Below are positions 41,240 to 50,825 of a stretch of 64,000 bases of DNA, in pieces. Origin of the DNA: Deltaproteobacteria bacterium (GTDB taxonomy: Bacteria; Desulfobacterota; Deferrisomatia; Deferrisomatales; JACRMM01). Positions within the stretch are counted from its first letter, which is position 1. Every line of letters begins with the position of its first letter. The stretch is from contig JACRMM010000048.1 in assembly GCA_016214985.1 (NCBI GenBank), forward strand, positions 1-64,000. The letters run 5' to 3'. Made by a program: the position numbers and the translations under genes. A model generated the notes under the pieces. It saw only the letters and a program-made list of their open reading frames with translations. It made no database searches and was not told the DNA's origin.

Positions 41240-41506
41240 TTGGCTCACCACAAGTCGGCGCTCAAAAAGATCCGTAGGGACGAGAAGCGGCGCCTGCGCA
41301 ACAAGGCGGTGCGCACGCGCTTTCGCAATTTGGTGAAGGCAGTCCACGAGGCCGTGGAGAGCGGCGACGCAGCCAAGGCGAAGGAGGCGCTCGACACCGC
41401 GGTGCCCTACCTTCAGAAGGCCGCAGGCAAAGGCGTTTACCACAAGAACAAGGTCTCTCGAGACATCTCGCGCCTGACGACCCAGGTGGTCACGCTCCAG
41501 AGCTGA
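41240..41506 (+). CDS. rpsT: Ribosomal protein S20
   Basis: An 88-residue basic helical protein that binds 16S rRNA in the small subunit. 'AHHKSALKKIRRDEKRRLRNK', 'VRTRFRNLVKAVHEAV' and the terminal 'GVYHKNKVSRDISRLTTQV' are family signatures, and the length is normal. The start codon is TTG, with a GGAGGA nine bases upstream. E. coli rpsT also begins with UUG and is autoregulated at translation, so the weak start here may serve the same purpose. It is a single-gene unit with its own promoter and terminator. Confidence 0.97.
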   Translation: MAHHKSALKKIRRDEKRRLRNKAVRTRFRNLVKAVHEAVESGDAAKAKEALDTAVPYLQKAAGKGVYHKNKVSRDISRLTTQVVTLQS

Positions 41507-41548
41507 CCAACCGGCGGTCTCGACCGCATCCCGCCCCAGACACCCAGG

Positions 41549-41575
41549 AGCCCCGACCGCGGTCGGGGCTCTTTC
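41549..41575 (+). terminator. Rho-independent terminator of rpsT
   Basis: AGCCCCGACC and GGTCGGGGCT form a perfect ten-base-pair stem with a two-base centre, followed by CTTTC, 42 bases after the rpsT stop. Confidence 0.85.
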
Positions 41576-41628
41576 ATTGTGTCCATACTCGAATTCACCC
41601 GACGACCGTTCCGAGGCGAGAATCGCCT

Positions 41629-41703
41629 CTCGCCGAGGCGCAGAGCGCGCCGAGAGAGACCTCTTCTGGGGATTTCTCTGCGTTCCCTGCGCCTTTGCGC
41701 GAG
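41629..41703. repeat. Palindromic short-repeat pair at the 3' end of holA
   Basis: Left arm 41629-41656 (CTCGCCGAGGCGCAGAGCGC) and right arm 41676-41703 (CTCTGCGTTCCCTGCGCC) are largely complementary, with units of roughly nine bases (TCTGCGTTC, CCTGCGCCT, TTGCGCGAG). It lies between the convergent rpsT and holA genes. No gene was found in the rest of 41507-41773. Confidence 0.65.
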
Positions 41704-41773
41704 ACGGCCTTTGTTCTGTCTTCTCCAGCCGGACCCTGCCCCTGGGTCTTGCGTCGGTGCCTCTCGAGGATTT

Positions 41774-42736
41774 CTAGCGACGCCGCGCGCACAGCCGAAG
41801 CACGAGCGCGTCCAAAGCCTCGGCCCCGGCCCCGGTCTTCAGCGCCACATCGGTGGCCACAAGCGTGTGAAACGCGTCCCGAAGATCCTCTGCGCGCCAT
41901 CCCTTCGCCTGCCTCAGGAGCCCGTCGGCCACGAAGGGCGGCACCCCCACGGCCGCCGCGACCGCACTGCGGTCCGCCCGGAGCCGCTCGTCGAGCAACT
42001 CCCGGGTCGACCACAGCAGCCGGACGTGGCGGTGGATCATGTAGAGGAGCCGCACCGGCGGCTCGCCCAGTTGGAGGAGGCGGCGCAGGGTCCGGGTGGC
42101 GGCGGCGAGGTCCCGCGCCCCGAGGGCGTCGCAGAAGACGAAGACGGTCGTGGCCCGGCTCTCGCCGACCAGAGCCTCGACGTCCTCCCGCGTGATCCCT
42201 CCGCCCTCTCCGGCGAAGGTCCGGAGCTTCTCGATCTCCTGGTGGAGGAGCTGAAGATCCGGGCCGACCCGGAGCACGACCGACTCCAGCACGCCCGGCC
42301 CGGGCCGGAGCCCCGCCTCGCGGGCCAGCCGCTCCGCCCAGCCCGGCAGCTCACGCTCCGAGGGCCGCCTGCACTCGACCAGGCGCGCCGCCTTCTCCAA
42401 TGCCTTGCCGGCCTTGGTGCGCTTGTCGAGGGTGGCGGCCACAAAGACGAGGCAGGTGGAGGGGTTGGGGGCGCCGAGGTAGGGGAGGACCGGCTGCCAG
42501 GCGTCGGCCAGCCACAGGTGCGCGCTCCGGACCACGACGAGCCGGCGCCCGCCGAGGAAGGGCAGCGTCTTGGCCGCCGACACCACCGCCGCCGGCGAGG
42601 CACCCGGGGCCTCGTACACCTCGCGATTGAGCTCCGCGGCTCCGGGGCCCAGGGCCTCCCCCTCCACCTCGGCCAGGGCGCGCGCCACCAAGAAGCTCTC
42701 GTCGCCGTAGATGTAGACGACGGGCGCCGCCTTCAT
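41774..42736 (-). CDS. holA: DNA polymerase III subunit delta
   Basis: A 320-residue clamp-loader subunit that opens the beta clamp in the replisome. 'VVYIYGDESFLVARALAEV' and 'LPFLGGRRLVVVRSAHLW' are typical of the N-terminal domain; 'LQLLHQEIEKLRTFAGEGG' and 'ITREDVEALVG' begin domain II; 'VRLLYMIHRHVRLLW' marks domain III. The length is normal. Its ATG overlaps the lptE stop by four bases (ATGA), so it is the third gene of a leuS-lptE-holA operon. It is very GC-rich like its neighbours. Confidence 0.93.
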   Translation of the reverse strand: MKAAPVVYIYGDESFLVARALAEVEGEALGPGAAELNREVYEAPGASPAAVVSAAKTLPFLGGRRLVVVRSAHLWLADAWQPVLPYLGAPNPSTCLVFVAATLDKRTKAGKALEKAARLVECRRPSERELPGWAERLAREAGLRPGPGVLESVVLRVGPDLQLLHQEIEKLRTFAGEGGGITREDVEALVGESRATTVFVFCDALGARDLAAATRTLRRLLQLGEPPVRLLYMIHRHVRLLWSTRELLDERLRADRSAVAAAVGVPPFVADGLLRQAKGWRAEDLRDAFHTLVATDVALKTGAGAEALDALVLRLCARRR

Positions 42737-43245
42737 GCGCCGCCGTCCGTCACCAGATCGACCCGGCGCAATACCTCCCCGGCCAGCTGGCGGGCTAGCT
42801 GCGTGAGCGCCTCGCCCTTTCGTACCTGGGTCTGCTCCACCTTATCGCCGGCCGCGAACTCGCGGTCCGAACGGATCTTCAGCCCCTTCCAGACGACCCG
42901 TCCGCCGGGCGCCTCGAGCTTCGCCTCGATCTCGGCGGCGAGAAGGTAGAGCCGCGGAAGGTCCCCCACGGCGTAGGCCACGGCAGTCTCCTGGACCGAG
43001 ACCACCCGGGTCGACAGGAGCCACGCCCCGGCCTGGCCGCTCGCCCCCAGTGCGGCCTCGGGCCGATCCACCACCCCGCGGGCGAGGGCCGCCCGGAGCT
43101 GGCTCCCGAACAGGGGCTCGCGGCTGTCGTCGACCACGGGCCCCACGCGAAGCGGCCGGCCGTGCGCCGCTCCGGAGGCGACGAGGCGATACCCGCAGCC
43201 TACGACGAAGAGCGCAGCCGCGAGGACCGCGGCTGCCGCCTTCAC
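42733..43245 (-). CDS. lptE: LPS-assembly lipoprotein LptE
   Basis: A 170-residue outer-membrane lipoprotein that plugs the LptD barrel and helps insert lipopolysaccharide. The short signal ends in a lipobox (VVGCGYR), and the body is the weakly conserved LptE fold: '[13 protein letters not shown]', '[19 protein letters not shown]', '[13 protein letters not shown]'. The call rests mainly on the CGYR start and the leuS-lptE-holA context. The GTG at 43245 overlaps the leuS stop (GTGA); the frame extends far upstream inside leuS but that part is a shadow. Confidence 0.87.
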   Translation of the reverse strand: MKAAAAVLAAALFVVGCGYRLVASGAAHGRPLRVGPVVDDSREPLFGSQLRAALARGVVDRPEAALGASGQAGAWLLSTRVVSVQETAVAYAVGDLPRLYLLAAEIEAKLEAPGGRVVWKGLKIRSDREFAAGDKVEQTQVRKGEALTQLARQLAGEVLRRVDLVTDGGA

Positions 43246-45809
43246 CCGACCACGAGGCTCAGGAGCCGTCCGCTGACGTAGACGCACTTGCGCACCGACT
43301 GCCCCCCGACGAACCGGCTCACGTTCTCGTCGGCCAGCGCCTTGTCCCGCACTTCCTCCTCCGAGGCCGAGGGCGCCACCTGGAGCCGCCCCCTCACCTT
43401 GCCGTTGACCTGCACGACCACGGTGATCTCGTCGCGCACGAGCGCGTCGGGGTCGGCATTCGGCCACGCCGTGTCGGCGAGGGGAACAGTCTGGCCGAGG
43501 GCCTCCCAGAGCTCCTCCGCCAGGTGGGGCACCATGGGCGAGAGGACCTTCAGGAGCACCTCCACGGCCTCCCGGAAGACCGCGCGCGCCGCCGCGCCTT
43601 CGGTCACGAACCCGGCCATCTCGTTGACGAGCTCCATGGCTGCCGCGATGGCCGTGTTGAAGTGGAAGCGGTCCTCGATGTTCTCGGTCACCCGCACGAT
43701 CGTCTCGTGGACCTTGCCGCGCAGCTTGCGCTCGGCGGCCGAGAGCTCGCCCTCCGGCCGGGCAGGCGCGGCCGGAAGCCACGCGGCGTTGTCGGCGACG
43801 AGGCGCCACACGCGCCGCAGAAACCGGTAGGCGCCCTCGACCCCCTCCTCGTTCCACTCCAGGTCCTTCTCCGGCGGGGCGGCGAACAGGCTAAACAGCC
43901 GCGCGGTGTCCGCGCCGTACCGGGCGACCAGCCCCTCGGGGTCCACGAGGTTCTTCTTGGACTTGCTCATCTTCTCGATCCGGCCCGTCTCCACCGGACG
44001 GCGACAGTGGCGGCAGGCTCCGTCCTCGACCTCCTCCGGGAAGAGCCAGCCGTGCTCCGAACACCGCTGGGTCTCCATGCACACCATGCCCTGGGTCAGG
44101 AGGTTCGTGAACGGCTCGTCGAGCGCCGCGACCCCGAGGTCTCGCAGCACGCGCGTGTAGAACCGGGAGTAGAGGAGGTGGAGCACCGCGTGCTCGATCC
44201 CTCCGATGTACTGATCCACCGGCATCCAGGGCTCCACCCGGGCGCGGTCGAGCATCCCCCGGTCAAAGTCGGCGCAGGCAAACCGCGCGAAGTACCAGGA
44301 GCTCTCCACGAAGGTGTCCATGGTGTCGGTCTCGCGGCGCGCTGCGGCCCCGCACCGGGGACACCGGGTCTCGTAGAAGGGCGGAATCTCGGCGAGCGGG
44401 AGCACCCGCCCCTCGGGAAACTCCACGTCTTCGGGAAGCGCCACCGGGAGCTCGTCCTCGGGGACCGGCACCACGCCGCACGCCTCGCAGTGGACGACCG
44501 GGATCGGCGCCCCCCAGTACCGCTGCCGCGAGATCCCCCAGTCGCGCAGCCGGTAGTTGACGGTCTTCTTCCCGAGGCCCCGGCCGGCGAGCTCGTCGGT
44601 GATCGCGTCCATGGCCTGGACGTTCGGCAGGCCGCCGAACCCGGCGGAGTTCACGAGGCGCCCCTCGTCCACGTAAGCCTCGGTGATCGAGTCGCCGTCG
44701 AGGGCCGCACCCTCCGGCTGGATGACGACCTTGACGGGGATGCCGTACTTTCGGGCAAACTCGAAGTCGCGCTGGTCGTGGGCGGGCACGGCCATCACCG
44801 CGCCCGTGCCGTACTCCATGAGCACGAAGTTCGCCGCGTAGATCGGGACCTTCTCGCCGGTCAGGGGGTGGACGCACCAGGCGCCGGTGAACACCCCCTC
44901 CTTCTCGTAGTCCTCGGAGGAGCGCTTGATCTTGTCGTCGCGCTTGACCCGGTCGACAAAGCCCAGTACCTCGGCCTCGCGGGGCGTTCCCGCGACGAGC
45001 TCGGCCACGAGCGGGTGCTCGGCCGCGAGACTCATGAAGGTGACGCCGTAGAGCGTGTCGGGTCGGGTGGTGAAGATCTTCAGCGCGCCGTCGCGGCCGA
45101 CGAGGGGGAACTCGGCCTCGGTGCCGTAGGACTTGCCGATCCAGTTGCGCTGCATTGCGAGCACCTGGGGGGGCCAGCCCGGCAGCCGTTCGGTCGCGTC
45201 CAGGAGCTCGTCGGCGTAGTGCGTAATCCGGAAGAACCAGCCGAAGAGGTCCTTCTGGCCCACGGGCTTGCCACAGCGCCAGCACGCGCCCTGCTCCACC
45301 TGCTCATTGGCGAGCACGGTCTCGCAGGTGCCGCACCAGTTGACCGTCGTTCGCTTGCGGTAGGCGAGCCCCTTGTCGAGCATCTTCAGGAAGAGCCACT
45401 GCTCCCAGCGGTAGTAGCTCGGATCGCAGGTAGCGAGCTCCCGGTCCCAGTCGTAGGAGAAGCCCATCCGCTCAAGCTGCCCCTTCATGTAGCCGATGTT
45501 CTTCCGAGTCCACACCGCAGGGTGGATCCCGTGCTGGATGGCCGCGTTCTCCGCCGGCATGCCGAAGGCGTCCCACCCCATGGGATGGAGCACCCGGAAC
45601 CCCTTCATCCGCTTGTACCGGGCCACGACGTCCCCGATCGTGTAGTTTCGGACGTGACCCATGTGAATGCGGCCCGACGGGTAGGGGAACATCTCCAGGA
45701 CGTAGTACTTGGGGCGCTCGCCCTCGTCCGGCGCCGCGAACGTCCGTTCCTGGAGCCACCGCTTCTGCCACTTCTCCTCGACAGTCTGGGGGTGGTACTT
45801 GGGATCCAT
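43242..45809 (-). CDS. leuS: Leucyl-tRNA synthetase
   Basis: An 855-residue class I synthetase that charges tRNA-Leu. The HIGH motif is in '[18 protein letters not shown]' near residue 45, the editing domain has '[14 protein letters not shown]', zinc-type Cys pairs occur ('CGTCETVL', '[10 protein letters not shown]'), and the KMSKS motif is '[14 protein letters not shown]'. Length is normal. The ATG is preceded by GAGGAG. It is the first gene of the leuS-lptE-holA operon, with a 280-base divergent gap to the FHA gene. Confidence 0.98.
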   Translation of the reverse strand: MDPKYHPQTVEEKWQKRWLQERTFAAPDEGERPKYYVLEMFPYPSGRIHMGHVRNYTIGDVVARYKRMKGFRVLHPMGWDAFGMPAENAAIQHGIHPAVWTRKNIGYMKGQLERMGFSYDWDRELATCDPSYYRWEQWLFLKMLDKGLAYRKRTTVNWCGTCETVLANEQVEQGACWRCGKPVGQKDLFGWFFRITHYADELLDATERLPGWPPQVLAMQRNWIGKSYGTEAEFPLVGRDGALKIFTTRPDTLYGVTFMSLAAEHPLVAELVAGTPREAEVLGFVDRVKRDDKIKRSSEDYEKEGVFTGAWCVHPLTGEKVPIYAANFVLMEYGTGAVMAVPAHDQRDFEFARKYGIPVKVVIQPEGAALDGDSITEAYVDEGRLVNSAGFGGLPNVQAMDAITDELAGRGLGKKTVNYRLRDWGISRQRYWGAPIPVVHCEACGVVPVPEDELPVALPEDVEFPEGRVLPLAEIPPFYETRCPRCGAAARRETDTMDTFVESSWYFARFACADFDRGMLDRARVEPWMPVDQYIGGIEHAVLHLLYSRFYTRVLRDLGVAALDEPFTNLLTQGMVCMETQRCSEHGWLFPEEVEDGACRHCRRPVETGRIEKMSKSKKNLVDPEGLVARYGADTARLFSLFAAPPEKDLEWNEEGVEGAYRFLRRVWRLVADNAAWLPAAPARPEGELSAAERKLRGKVHETIVRVTENIEDRFHFNTAIAAAMELVNEMAGFVTEGAAARAVFREAVEVLLKVLSPMVPHLAEELWEALGQTVPLADTAWPNADPDALVRDEITVVVQVNGKVRGRLQVAPSASEEEVRDKALADENVSRFVGGQSVRKCVYVSGRLLSLVVG

Positions 45810-45922
45810 GACAACTCCTCGGTGGCGGGGCGAAAAGCCGCCGGAAACGCCAGGTTATCCTCGGTCCTACGGGATCCGGAAGGGGCGGGACGTTAGCATA
45901 GGGCCACCGGAAGTGCAAAGCC

Positions 45923-45949
45923 TTGACACCTCCTTCCGCGGCGTATTAG
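45923..45949 (+). promoter_or_regulatory. Possible promoter of the FHA-kinase-lipoprotein operon
   Basis: TTGACA (45923-45928) and TATTAG (45944-45949) lie on the plus strand with a 15-base spacer, shorter than ideal, about 140 bases before the FHA gene. The rest of the 45810-46089 gap is GC-rich with several potential hairpins and no gene. Confidence 0.35.
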
Positions 45950-46089
45950 CTTCAGCCTTGGCCCGGCGCCGCCGGGCGGCGTCTCCCGCCCCGGCGGCGG
46001 AGGCCCTCAGGCACGTGCCACGCACCCCCGGGGCGCCCCCAGGAGAGAGTCCGATGTCCCACACCGTTCCGGAAAGGGTCGTTTGACCT

Positions 46090-46989
46090 ATGGACCCCCT
46101 CAACTCGACGGCCGCTGCCCCGGAGATCGTCGTCCAGATCGTCCACATCGAGGGCCCCCGGAAAGGCGAGATCCAGGAGTTCTCCCAGGCGCGGATCACC
46201 TTCGGCCGCGACCCCTCCTGCGACGTCGTCTTTCCGCGCGACCTTCGGACCGTGTCCCGCCACCACGCGGAGATCAACCGCGAGGGCAACCGCTTCCACC
46301 TGGTCAACCGCAGCCCCAACGGCTGCTTCGTGAACAACCGTCCCGCGGAGGAGGCGTACCTGAAGCAGGGCGACGTCCTCGTGTTCTCAGAGGGGGGCCC
46401 CAAGGTGAGCTTCCTCTCCTCGGTGCAGGCCGCGCCCCGGGCCCGGCCGGCGACGCCACCCTCACCCCCTACCCCTCCTCCGAGACCCTCGGCGCCGCCG
46501 CCGCGACCCGCAGCGGCCGCCTTCAGCCACCCGACGCCCGCCCCATCCCGGCCTTCCGCCCCCGCCGAGACCGGGGCCTTCACGATCCAGTACGGCACCG
46601 CGATCCGCTCGTTCAAGCAGGCGGCGGTCCGGCTGGGCCGAGACGCCTCCAGCGACTTCGTGCTCGGCGACCCCCGCGTGTTCGGCACGCACGCCGAGAT
46701 CTACGTCCGGCAGGGTCAGTACCACCTTCGCGACCTGACCGAGAGCCAAGCCACCCTGCTCAACGGCCGGGCCATCCTCGCCGACACGCCGCTGCAGGAA
46801 AACGACGTGGTGGGTCTGTGCGAGGGGGGCCCCAAGCTGCGCTACCTGGGTTCGGGCCGTCTGGCCGAGGTGATCGAGGCGTCTCCGGAGCCGCCCCCCC
46901 GCCCCGCCCCCGCCGCCCCGGAGAGCCCGGCCGCCGTCCCGCCGGGCTCGTCCCTGGCCGATCGAATGAAGTCGCTGTTCCGCAAATGA
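46090..46989 (+). CDS. Protein with two FHA domains
   Basis: A 299-residue cytoplasmic protein with two phosphothreonine-binding FHA domains. The first (about residues 20-110) has 'ITFGRDPSCDVVFP', 'TVSRHHAEINRE' and 'NRSPNGCFVNN'. The second (about 165-255) has 'VRLGRDASSDFVLGD', 'GTHAEIYVRQ' and a less typical binding loop. They are joined by a Pro/Ala linker. The next gene is a Ser/Thr kinase 18 bases away, so the protein probably reads that kinase's phosphorylation. FHA-kinase pairs (Fha/PpkA) control some type VI secretion systems, and VgrG genes lie 5 kb downstream; that link is inference. Confidence 0.88.
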   Translation: MDPLNSTAAAPEIVVQIVHIEGPRKGEIQEFSQARITFGRDPSCDVVFPRDLRTVSRHHAEINREGNRFHLVNRSPNGCFVNNRPAEEAYLKQGDVLVFSEGGPKVSFLSSVQAAPRARPATPPSPPTPPPRPSAPPPRPAAAAFSHPTPAPSRPSAPAETGAFTIQYGTAIRSFKQAAVRLGRDASSDFVLGDPRVFGTHAEIYVRQGQYHLRDLTESQATLLNGRAILADTPLQENDVVGLCEGGPKLRYLGSGRLAEVIEASPEPPPRPAPAAPESPAAVPPGSSLADRMKSLFRK

Positions 46990-47007
46990 CCCCCCTGCGA
47001 GGCCCCG

Positions 47008-48603
47008 ATGTTTGAAGAGATCGGCCGGTACAAGATCCTCGAGCAGCTCGGCCAGGGCGCCATGGCCACGGTGTACAAGGCCTACGATCCCAAGATCGAC
47101 CGGGCCCTGGCGATCAAGGTGCTTCGACAGGAGCGCTGCTCCGACGCCGAGTACCGGATGCGCTTTCTGCGCGAGGCGAAGGCAGCCGGGATCCTCTCCC
47201 ATCCGAACATCGTCACGGTCTACGACGTCGGGGAGCTGGAAGGCCGGCCTTACATCGTCATGGAGCTCCTGGAGGGGACGCCACTGGACCACGTCATGAA
47301 GTCCGGGGAGAGGATGCCCATGGACCGGGTCGTGTCCATCGGACTGCAGCTCGCCCAAGCGCTCTCTTTCGCCCACGCCAAGGGGATCGTCCACCGCGAC
47401 GTGAAGCCGAGCAACATCGTCATCAGCGGCGACGCGATCAAGGTAACGGACTTCGGCATCGCCCGGATGGAAACCAAGGACTCCACGCGCCAGACGCAGA
47501 TGGGCGAGATCTTGGGAACTCCGCAGTACATGTCGCCGGAGCAGGTGATCGGCAAGGACGTCGACGCCCGCTCCGACCTGTTCTCGGTGGGCGTGCTCCT
47601 CTACCAACTCCTGGCCGGTGAGACACCCTTCGAGGCCGACACGCTGACGACCCTGCTCTTCAAGATCGCGACCGAGGAGCCCAAACCCCTCCAGGCGCCG
47701 TCGAACCTTCCCGCTTCCCTCAAGCGAATCGTGGACCGGCTTCTCAAGAAGCAGCCGGAGAAACGCTTCCAGACGGCGGCGGAGCTGGCCGACGCCTTAG
47801 CGCGGGTGAAGCACGAGCTCCAGGAGGCCGCCGAGCAGAAGGATCTTCCCCGGGTCATCCCGATCCGCGTGCGGTGGGCGCTCATCATGGGAGGGCTCGT
47901 GGCGGTGACCATGATCCTGTCCATCTTCTTCATCTACGGAAAACAGTACCGCGCCATGCAGGACCAGGTGATCGACTATGGGAGCTCCCTGGTCAAGTTC
48001 ATGGCGGCCGAGAACGCGGTGCCCATGCTGAGCGAAGACTGGGCGTCGCTCGACCTCTTCGTGCAGGACACCATGGACCGGCAGGACTTCCGGTACCTCA
48101 CCGTCCTCGACCACCGCGGGGTGGTGCGCGGGAGCAGTGACGCCACCCAGGTCGGCAAGACCTACACCGCCATCCAGGGCGCGGAGCCGGTGTCGCGGTC
48201 CCCGGACGTCCAGGTGGTGAGCCACACGCCGGGAGGAGGAGAGAAGGTTCTGGACTTCGATGCGCCGATCCTCTTCCAGAAGAAGGAGGTCGGCCGCGTC
48301 CACCTGGGGATCCGCCAGGCGCCGCTGCAGCGGGTCGCCAACCTTTCGATCTACCTGATGCTCATCCTGATGGGCATCACCGTGGCCTCGGTGACCGTGA
48401 TCACGTACGTGATGGGCAACTTCCTGGCCCGGCCGATCAAGGCCCTCACGGTCGCGCTCCAAGACCTCGCGGAAGGTCACTACGACGTCCGCATCGGCCA
48501 GCGTCGGACCGACGAGTTCGGGCGGCTCTTCCGCGCCTTCGACAAGGCGGCCGAAGCCTTGCACAAACGCCACAGCGATGCGGCTCCGGAAAACCCTGTC
48601 TAG
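47008..48603 (+). CDS. Membrane Ser/Thr protein kinase with extracytoplasmic sensor and HAMP domain
   Basis: A 531-residue kinase. The N-terminal domain (residues about 8-270) is a complete Hanks kinase: 'LGQGAMATVYKAYD' (P-loop), 'ALAIKVL' (catalytic Lys), 'IVHRDVKPSNIVI' (catalytic Asp), 'VTDFGIARME', 'LGTPQYMSPEQ' and 'DLFSVGVLLYQLL'. A membrane helix at about 290-312, a periplasmic loop of about 130 residues, a second helix at about 450-472, and a HAMP segment ('RPIKALTVALQDLAEGHYDV') at the C-terminus follow. Placing a HAMP after the sensor with the kinase in front is unusual. It overlaps the next gene by 26 bases. Confidence 0.9.
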   Translation: MFEEIGRYKILEQLGQGAMATVYKAYDPKIDRALAIKVLRQERCSDAEYRMRFLREAKAAGILSHPNIVTVYDVGELEGRPYIVMELLEGTPLDHVMKSGERMPMDRVVSIGLQLAQALSFAHAKGIVHRDVKPSNIVISGDAIKVTDFGIARMETKDSTRQTQMGEILGTPQYMSPEQVIGKDVDARSDLFSVGVLLYQLLAGETPFEADTLTTLLFKIATEEPKPLQAPSNLPASLKRIVDRLLKKQPEKRFQTAAELADALARVKHELQEAAEQKDLPRVIPIRVRWALIMGGLVAVTMILSIFFIYGKQYRAMQDQVIDYGSSLVKFMAAENAVPMLSEDWASLDLFVQDTMDRQDFRYLTVLDHRGVVRGSSDATQVGKTYTAIQGAEPVSRSPDVQVVSHTPGGGEKVLDFDAPILFQKKEVGRVHLGIRQAPLQRVANLSIYLMLILMGITVASVTVITYVMGNFLARPIKALTVALQDLAEGHYDVRIGQRRTDEFGRLFRAFDKAAEALHKRHSDAAPENPV

Positions 48604-49711
48604 GAAGGCCGGCGCGCTCGCCGCCGTCCTCCTGCCGCTCGTCCTGGCCTGCGCGATCCCTCACCCGAGGCCGGTCTCTCCGCCCGCGCCGACGACCGCC
48701 GCCAAACCCCCTGCCCCAGCACCTCCAGCATCGAAACCCGCCGCCAAAGCGCCCAAACCGCCCAAGCCCAAGCGCGTCTCGGAGCGGGCCCCGCCGAAGC
48801 TCGGGACCGTATTGGCGAAAGACAGGGAGTACGTGGTCGTGCTGGCCGGTCCCGACGACACGCTGCGCTCGCTCGCCGCGCGCCACCTCGGCGACGCGAG
48901 CCGCGGCTGGCTGATTGCGGACTTCAACAGCATCGACCGGGTCGCGCCCGGACAAGAGATCGTGATTCCGCTGACCTTCGAGAACCCCACCGGAGTTGGG
49001 GTCGACGGGTATCAGACCGTGCCCATCCTGTGCTATCACCGGTTCGGTGACAAACCCGCCAAGATGGTCGTCACTCCCAAGGCCTTCGCGGACCAGATGG
49101 ACTTCCTGGCCCAGAATGGCTATCGCGTCGTACCCATGGTCGACATCGCGGACTTCCTCCAGGGCAAACGGGCACTGCCTCAACGAGCGGTCGCGATCAC
49201 GATGGACGACGGGTACAAGTCCGCGTACTCCGTCGCCTACCCGATCCTCAAGCAACACGGCTTCCAGGCAACGCTCTACGTCTACACCGACTTCGTCGGC
49301 ACGTCAGAGGGCCTCACCTGGGCCCAGCTCTCCGAGCTGGCCACGTCGGGGGTCATCGACGTCCAGCCCCACTCGAAGAGCCACGCCAACCTCGCGCAAG
49401 CCCTGCCGGGGGAAGACCTGGACGCCTACCGCCAGCGGATTACGGACGAGGTCGAGGTGCCTCGGCGCCTGCTGGCCGAGCACCTGAAGATCCCGATCCA
49501 CACGTTCGCCTTCCCGTACGGCAACGCCAACGATCTGGTGGTGGAGGTCGTACAGAAGGAGGACTACCGGATCGCCGCCACGGTGTTGCGCGGCGGAAAC
49601 CCGTTCTTCGCCTACCCCTACCTCCTTCGCCGCACCATGATCTTTGGCGAGGACGACCTGGATGCGTTTCGCGGGAAGCTGGAAGTCTTCCGAAGCCAGC
49701 GGCTGCGATGA
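48578..49711 (+). CDS. Lipoprotein with LysM-like segment and polysaccharide deacetylase domain
   Basis: A 377-residue envelope lipoprotein. The signal peptide ends in a lipobox (LVLACAIP), then a Pro/Ala/Lys-rich tether spans about 28-75. A LysM-like region follows ('VVLAGPDDTLRSLAARHLGD' to 'GQEIVIPL', about 85-130). The NodB domain covers about 145-365: 'PILCYHRFG', 'ITMDDGYKSAY' (motif 1, TMDDG for TFDDG), 'QPHSKSHANL' (metal His pair) and 'FAFPYGNAND'. It probably deacetylates peptidoglycan or an envelope glycan. It shares an operon with the kinase upstream (26-base overlap) and with the TPR lipoprotein downstream (ATGA overlap). Confidence 0.87.
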   Translation: MRLRKTLSRKAGALAAVLLPLVLACAIPHPRPVSPPAPTTAAKPPAPAPPASKPAAKAPKPPKPKRVSERAPPKLGTVLAKDREYVVVLAGPDDTLRSLAARHLGDASRGWLIADFNSIDRVAPGQEIVIPLTFENPTGVGVDGYQTVPILCYHRFGDKPAKMVVTPKAFADQMDFLAQNGYRVVPMVDIADFLQGKRALPQRAVAITMDDGYKSAYSVAYPILKQHGFQATLYVYTDFVGTSEGLTWAQLSELATSGVIDVQPHSKSHANLAQALPGEDLDAYRQRITDEVEVPRRLLAEHLKIPIHTFAFPYGNANDLVVEVVQKEDYRIAATVLRGGNPFFAYPYLLRRTMIFGEDDLDAFRGKLEVFRSQRLR

Positions 49712-50763
49712 GACATGCGCTCCGTTCGCTGCTCGGCCTCTGGGCTGTGGTTGCCTTCGCAGCAGCGGGGTGCGCGCCACTGCGCCACGTCCCCCCTGCC
49801 GTGAGCCCTGCTCCCGCCCCGCCCCCGGAGGCGAAGCCGCCGCGTACTCCGGCCGTGACTCCGGCTCCGGCGACACCCGAACCCGAGGAGGAGCCCACCC
49901 CTCCCCCTCGGCACCGCCTGCCACCCCGGAAGGCCAGAGAGCAGCTCGCGGCCGACCTCACCGCGCGAGGAGACCTCGCGGGTGCGCTCATCCAGTGGAA
50001 GATCCTGGCCCTGCTGGAACCGGACAACCCGGAGTACGACGAGGGCGTCGACGCAACCCGCCGGAAGATCGACGCGGGTGTCAAGGAGCACCTGATCCTG
50101 GGCGACGCAGCCAGGCGGCGCGGCGATACAGCGATGGCCTCGGAGGAGTATCTCAAGGTGCTGGCGCTCGACCCCTTGGACCAGACGGCGCCCCCTCTCC
50201 TCCGCGAAATGGAGCGGATCACGGTCCGTGACCAAGAGCTCGCGAAGGTGCGCCGAGAGTCCAGGAAGTCAGGCCCCATGACCGTCCCCCGCGCCGCGCC
50301 GCCGCAAGCCCCCGCGCCCACGAGCGAGGCCGCCTACTATCTCGACACGGGAGTGGAGCTCTTTCAACAGGGGGAGTACGAAGCGAGCGTCGTCGAGCTC
50401 GAGAAGTACCTCCGGTCGTTCCCGGACGATGCGAAGGCGCACAAGGTCCTGTCCGACGCCCACATCCAGCTGGGCTCTGCCGCCCTCAAGGCGGGCGACG
50501 CGGCGGGCGCCCTGCGGCACTATGAGGAGGCGAGTCGGAACGGGGGGAAGGACAACCCTCAGGTGGCGGCGTATGTTCAGCAGGCCCGAAAGAAGATCGC
50601 GGCGGACCTCTACGAAAAGGGAGTGAGGGCGTCGCGCAACGACCTGAAGAAGGCGATGGACTACTGGAAGCAGTGCCTTTCCTACGACCCAACCCACGTA
50701 GCGGCCAAGTCACAACTGGATAAGGCGACCAAGATGCAGGAGCGTCTCCAACAAATCCAGTAA
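49708..50763 (+). CDS. Tetratricopeptide-repeat lipoprotein
   Basis: A 351-residue lipoprotein with signal peptide and lipobox ('VVAFAAAGCAPL'), a Pro/Ala/Glu-rich tether (about 25-75), and TPR-like helical pairs from about 80 to 345: 'LAADLTARGDLAGALIQWK', 'GDAARRRGDTAMASEEYLKV', 'YYLDTGVELFQQGEYEASV' and 'KEKGV..DLKKAMDYWKQCL'-like units. Such proteins scaffold envelope complexes. It is the last gene of the FHA-kinase operon and converges on the LysM/TPR gene opposite. Confidence 0.85.
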   Translation: MRHALRSLLGLWAVVAFAAAGCAPLRHVPPAVSPAPAPPPEAKPPRTPAVTPAPATPEPEEEPTPPPRHRLPPRKAREQLAADLTARGDLAGALIQWKILALLEPDNPEYDEGVDATRRKIDAGVKEHLILGDAARRRGDTAMASEEYLKVLALDPLDQTAPPLLREMERITVRDQELAKVRRESRKSGPMTVPRAAPPQAPAPTSEAAYYLDTGVELFQQGEYEASVVELEKYLRSFPDDAKAHKVLSDAHIQLGSAALKAGDAAGALRHYEEASRNGGKDNPQVAAYVQQARKKIAADLYEKGVRASRNDLKKAMDYWKQCLSYDPTHVAAKSQLDKATKMQERLQQIQ

Positions 50764-50825
50764 TCCTCCGCACCGTCTCCTGCCCATTGGTACGACAGCG
50801 ACACGTCAGGCAAAGTGCGGATAAC

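Noticed and set aside
43050-45896. A 948-codon plus-strand frame opposite leuS
   Set aside because: Antisense shadow of leucyl-tRNA synthetase, whose HIGH and KMSKS motifs are clear.
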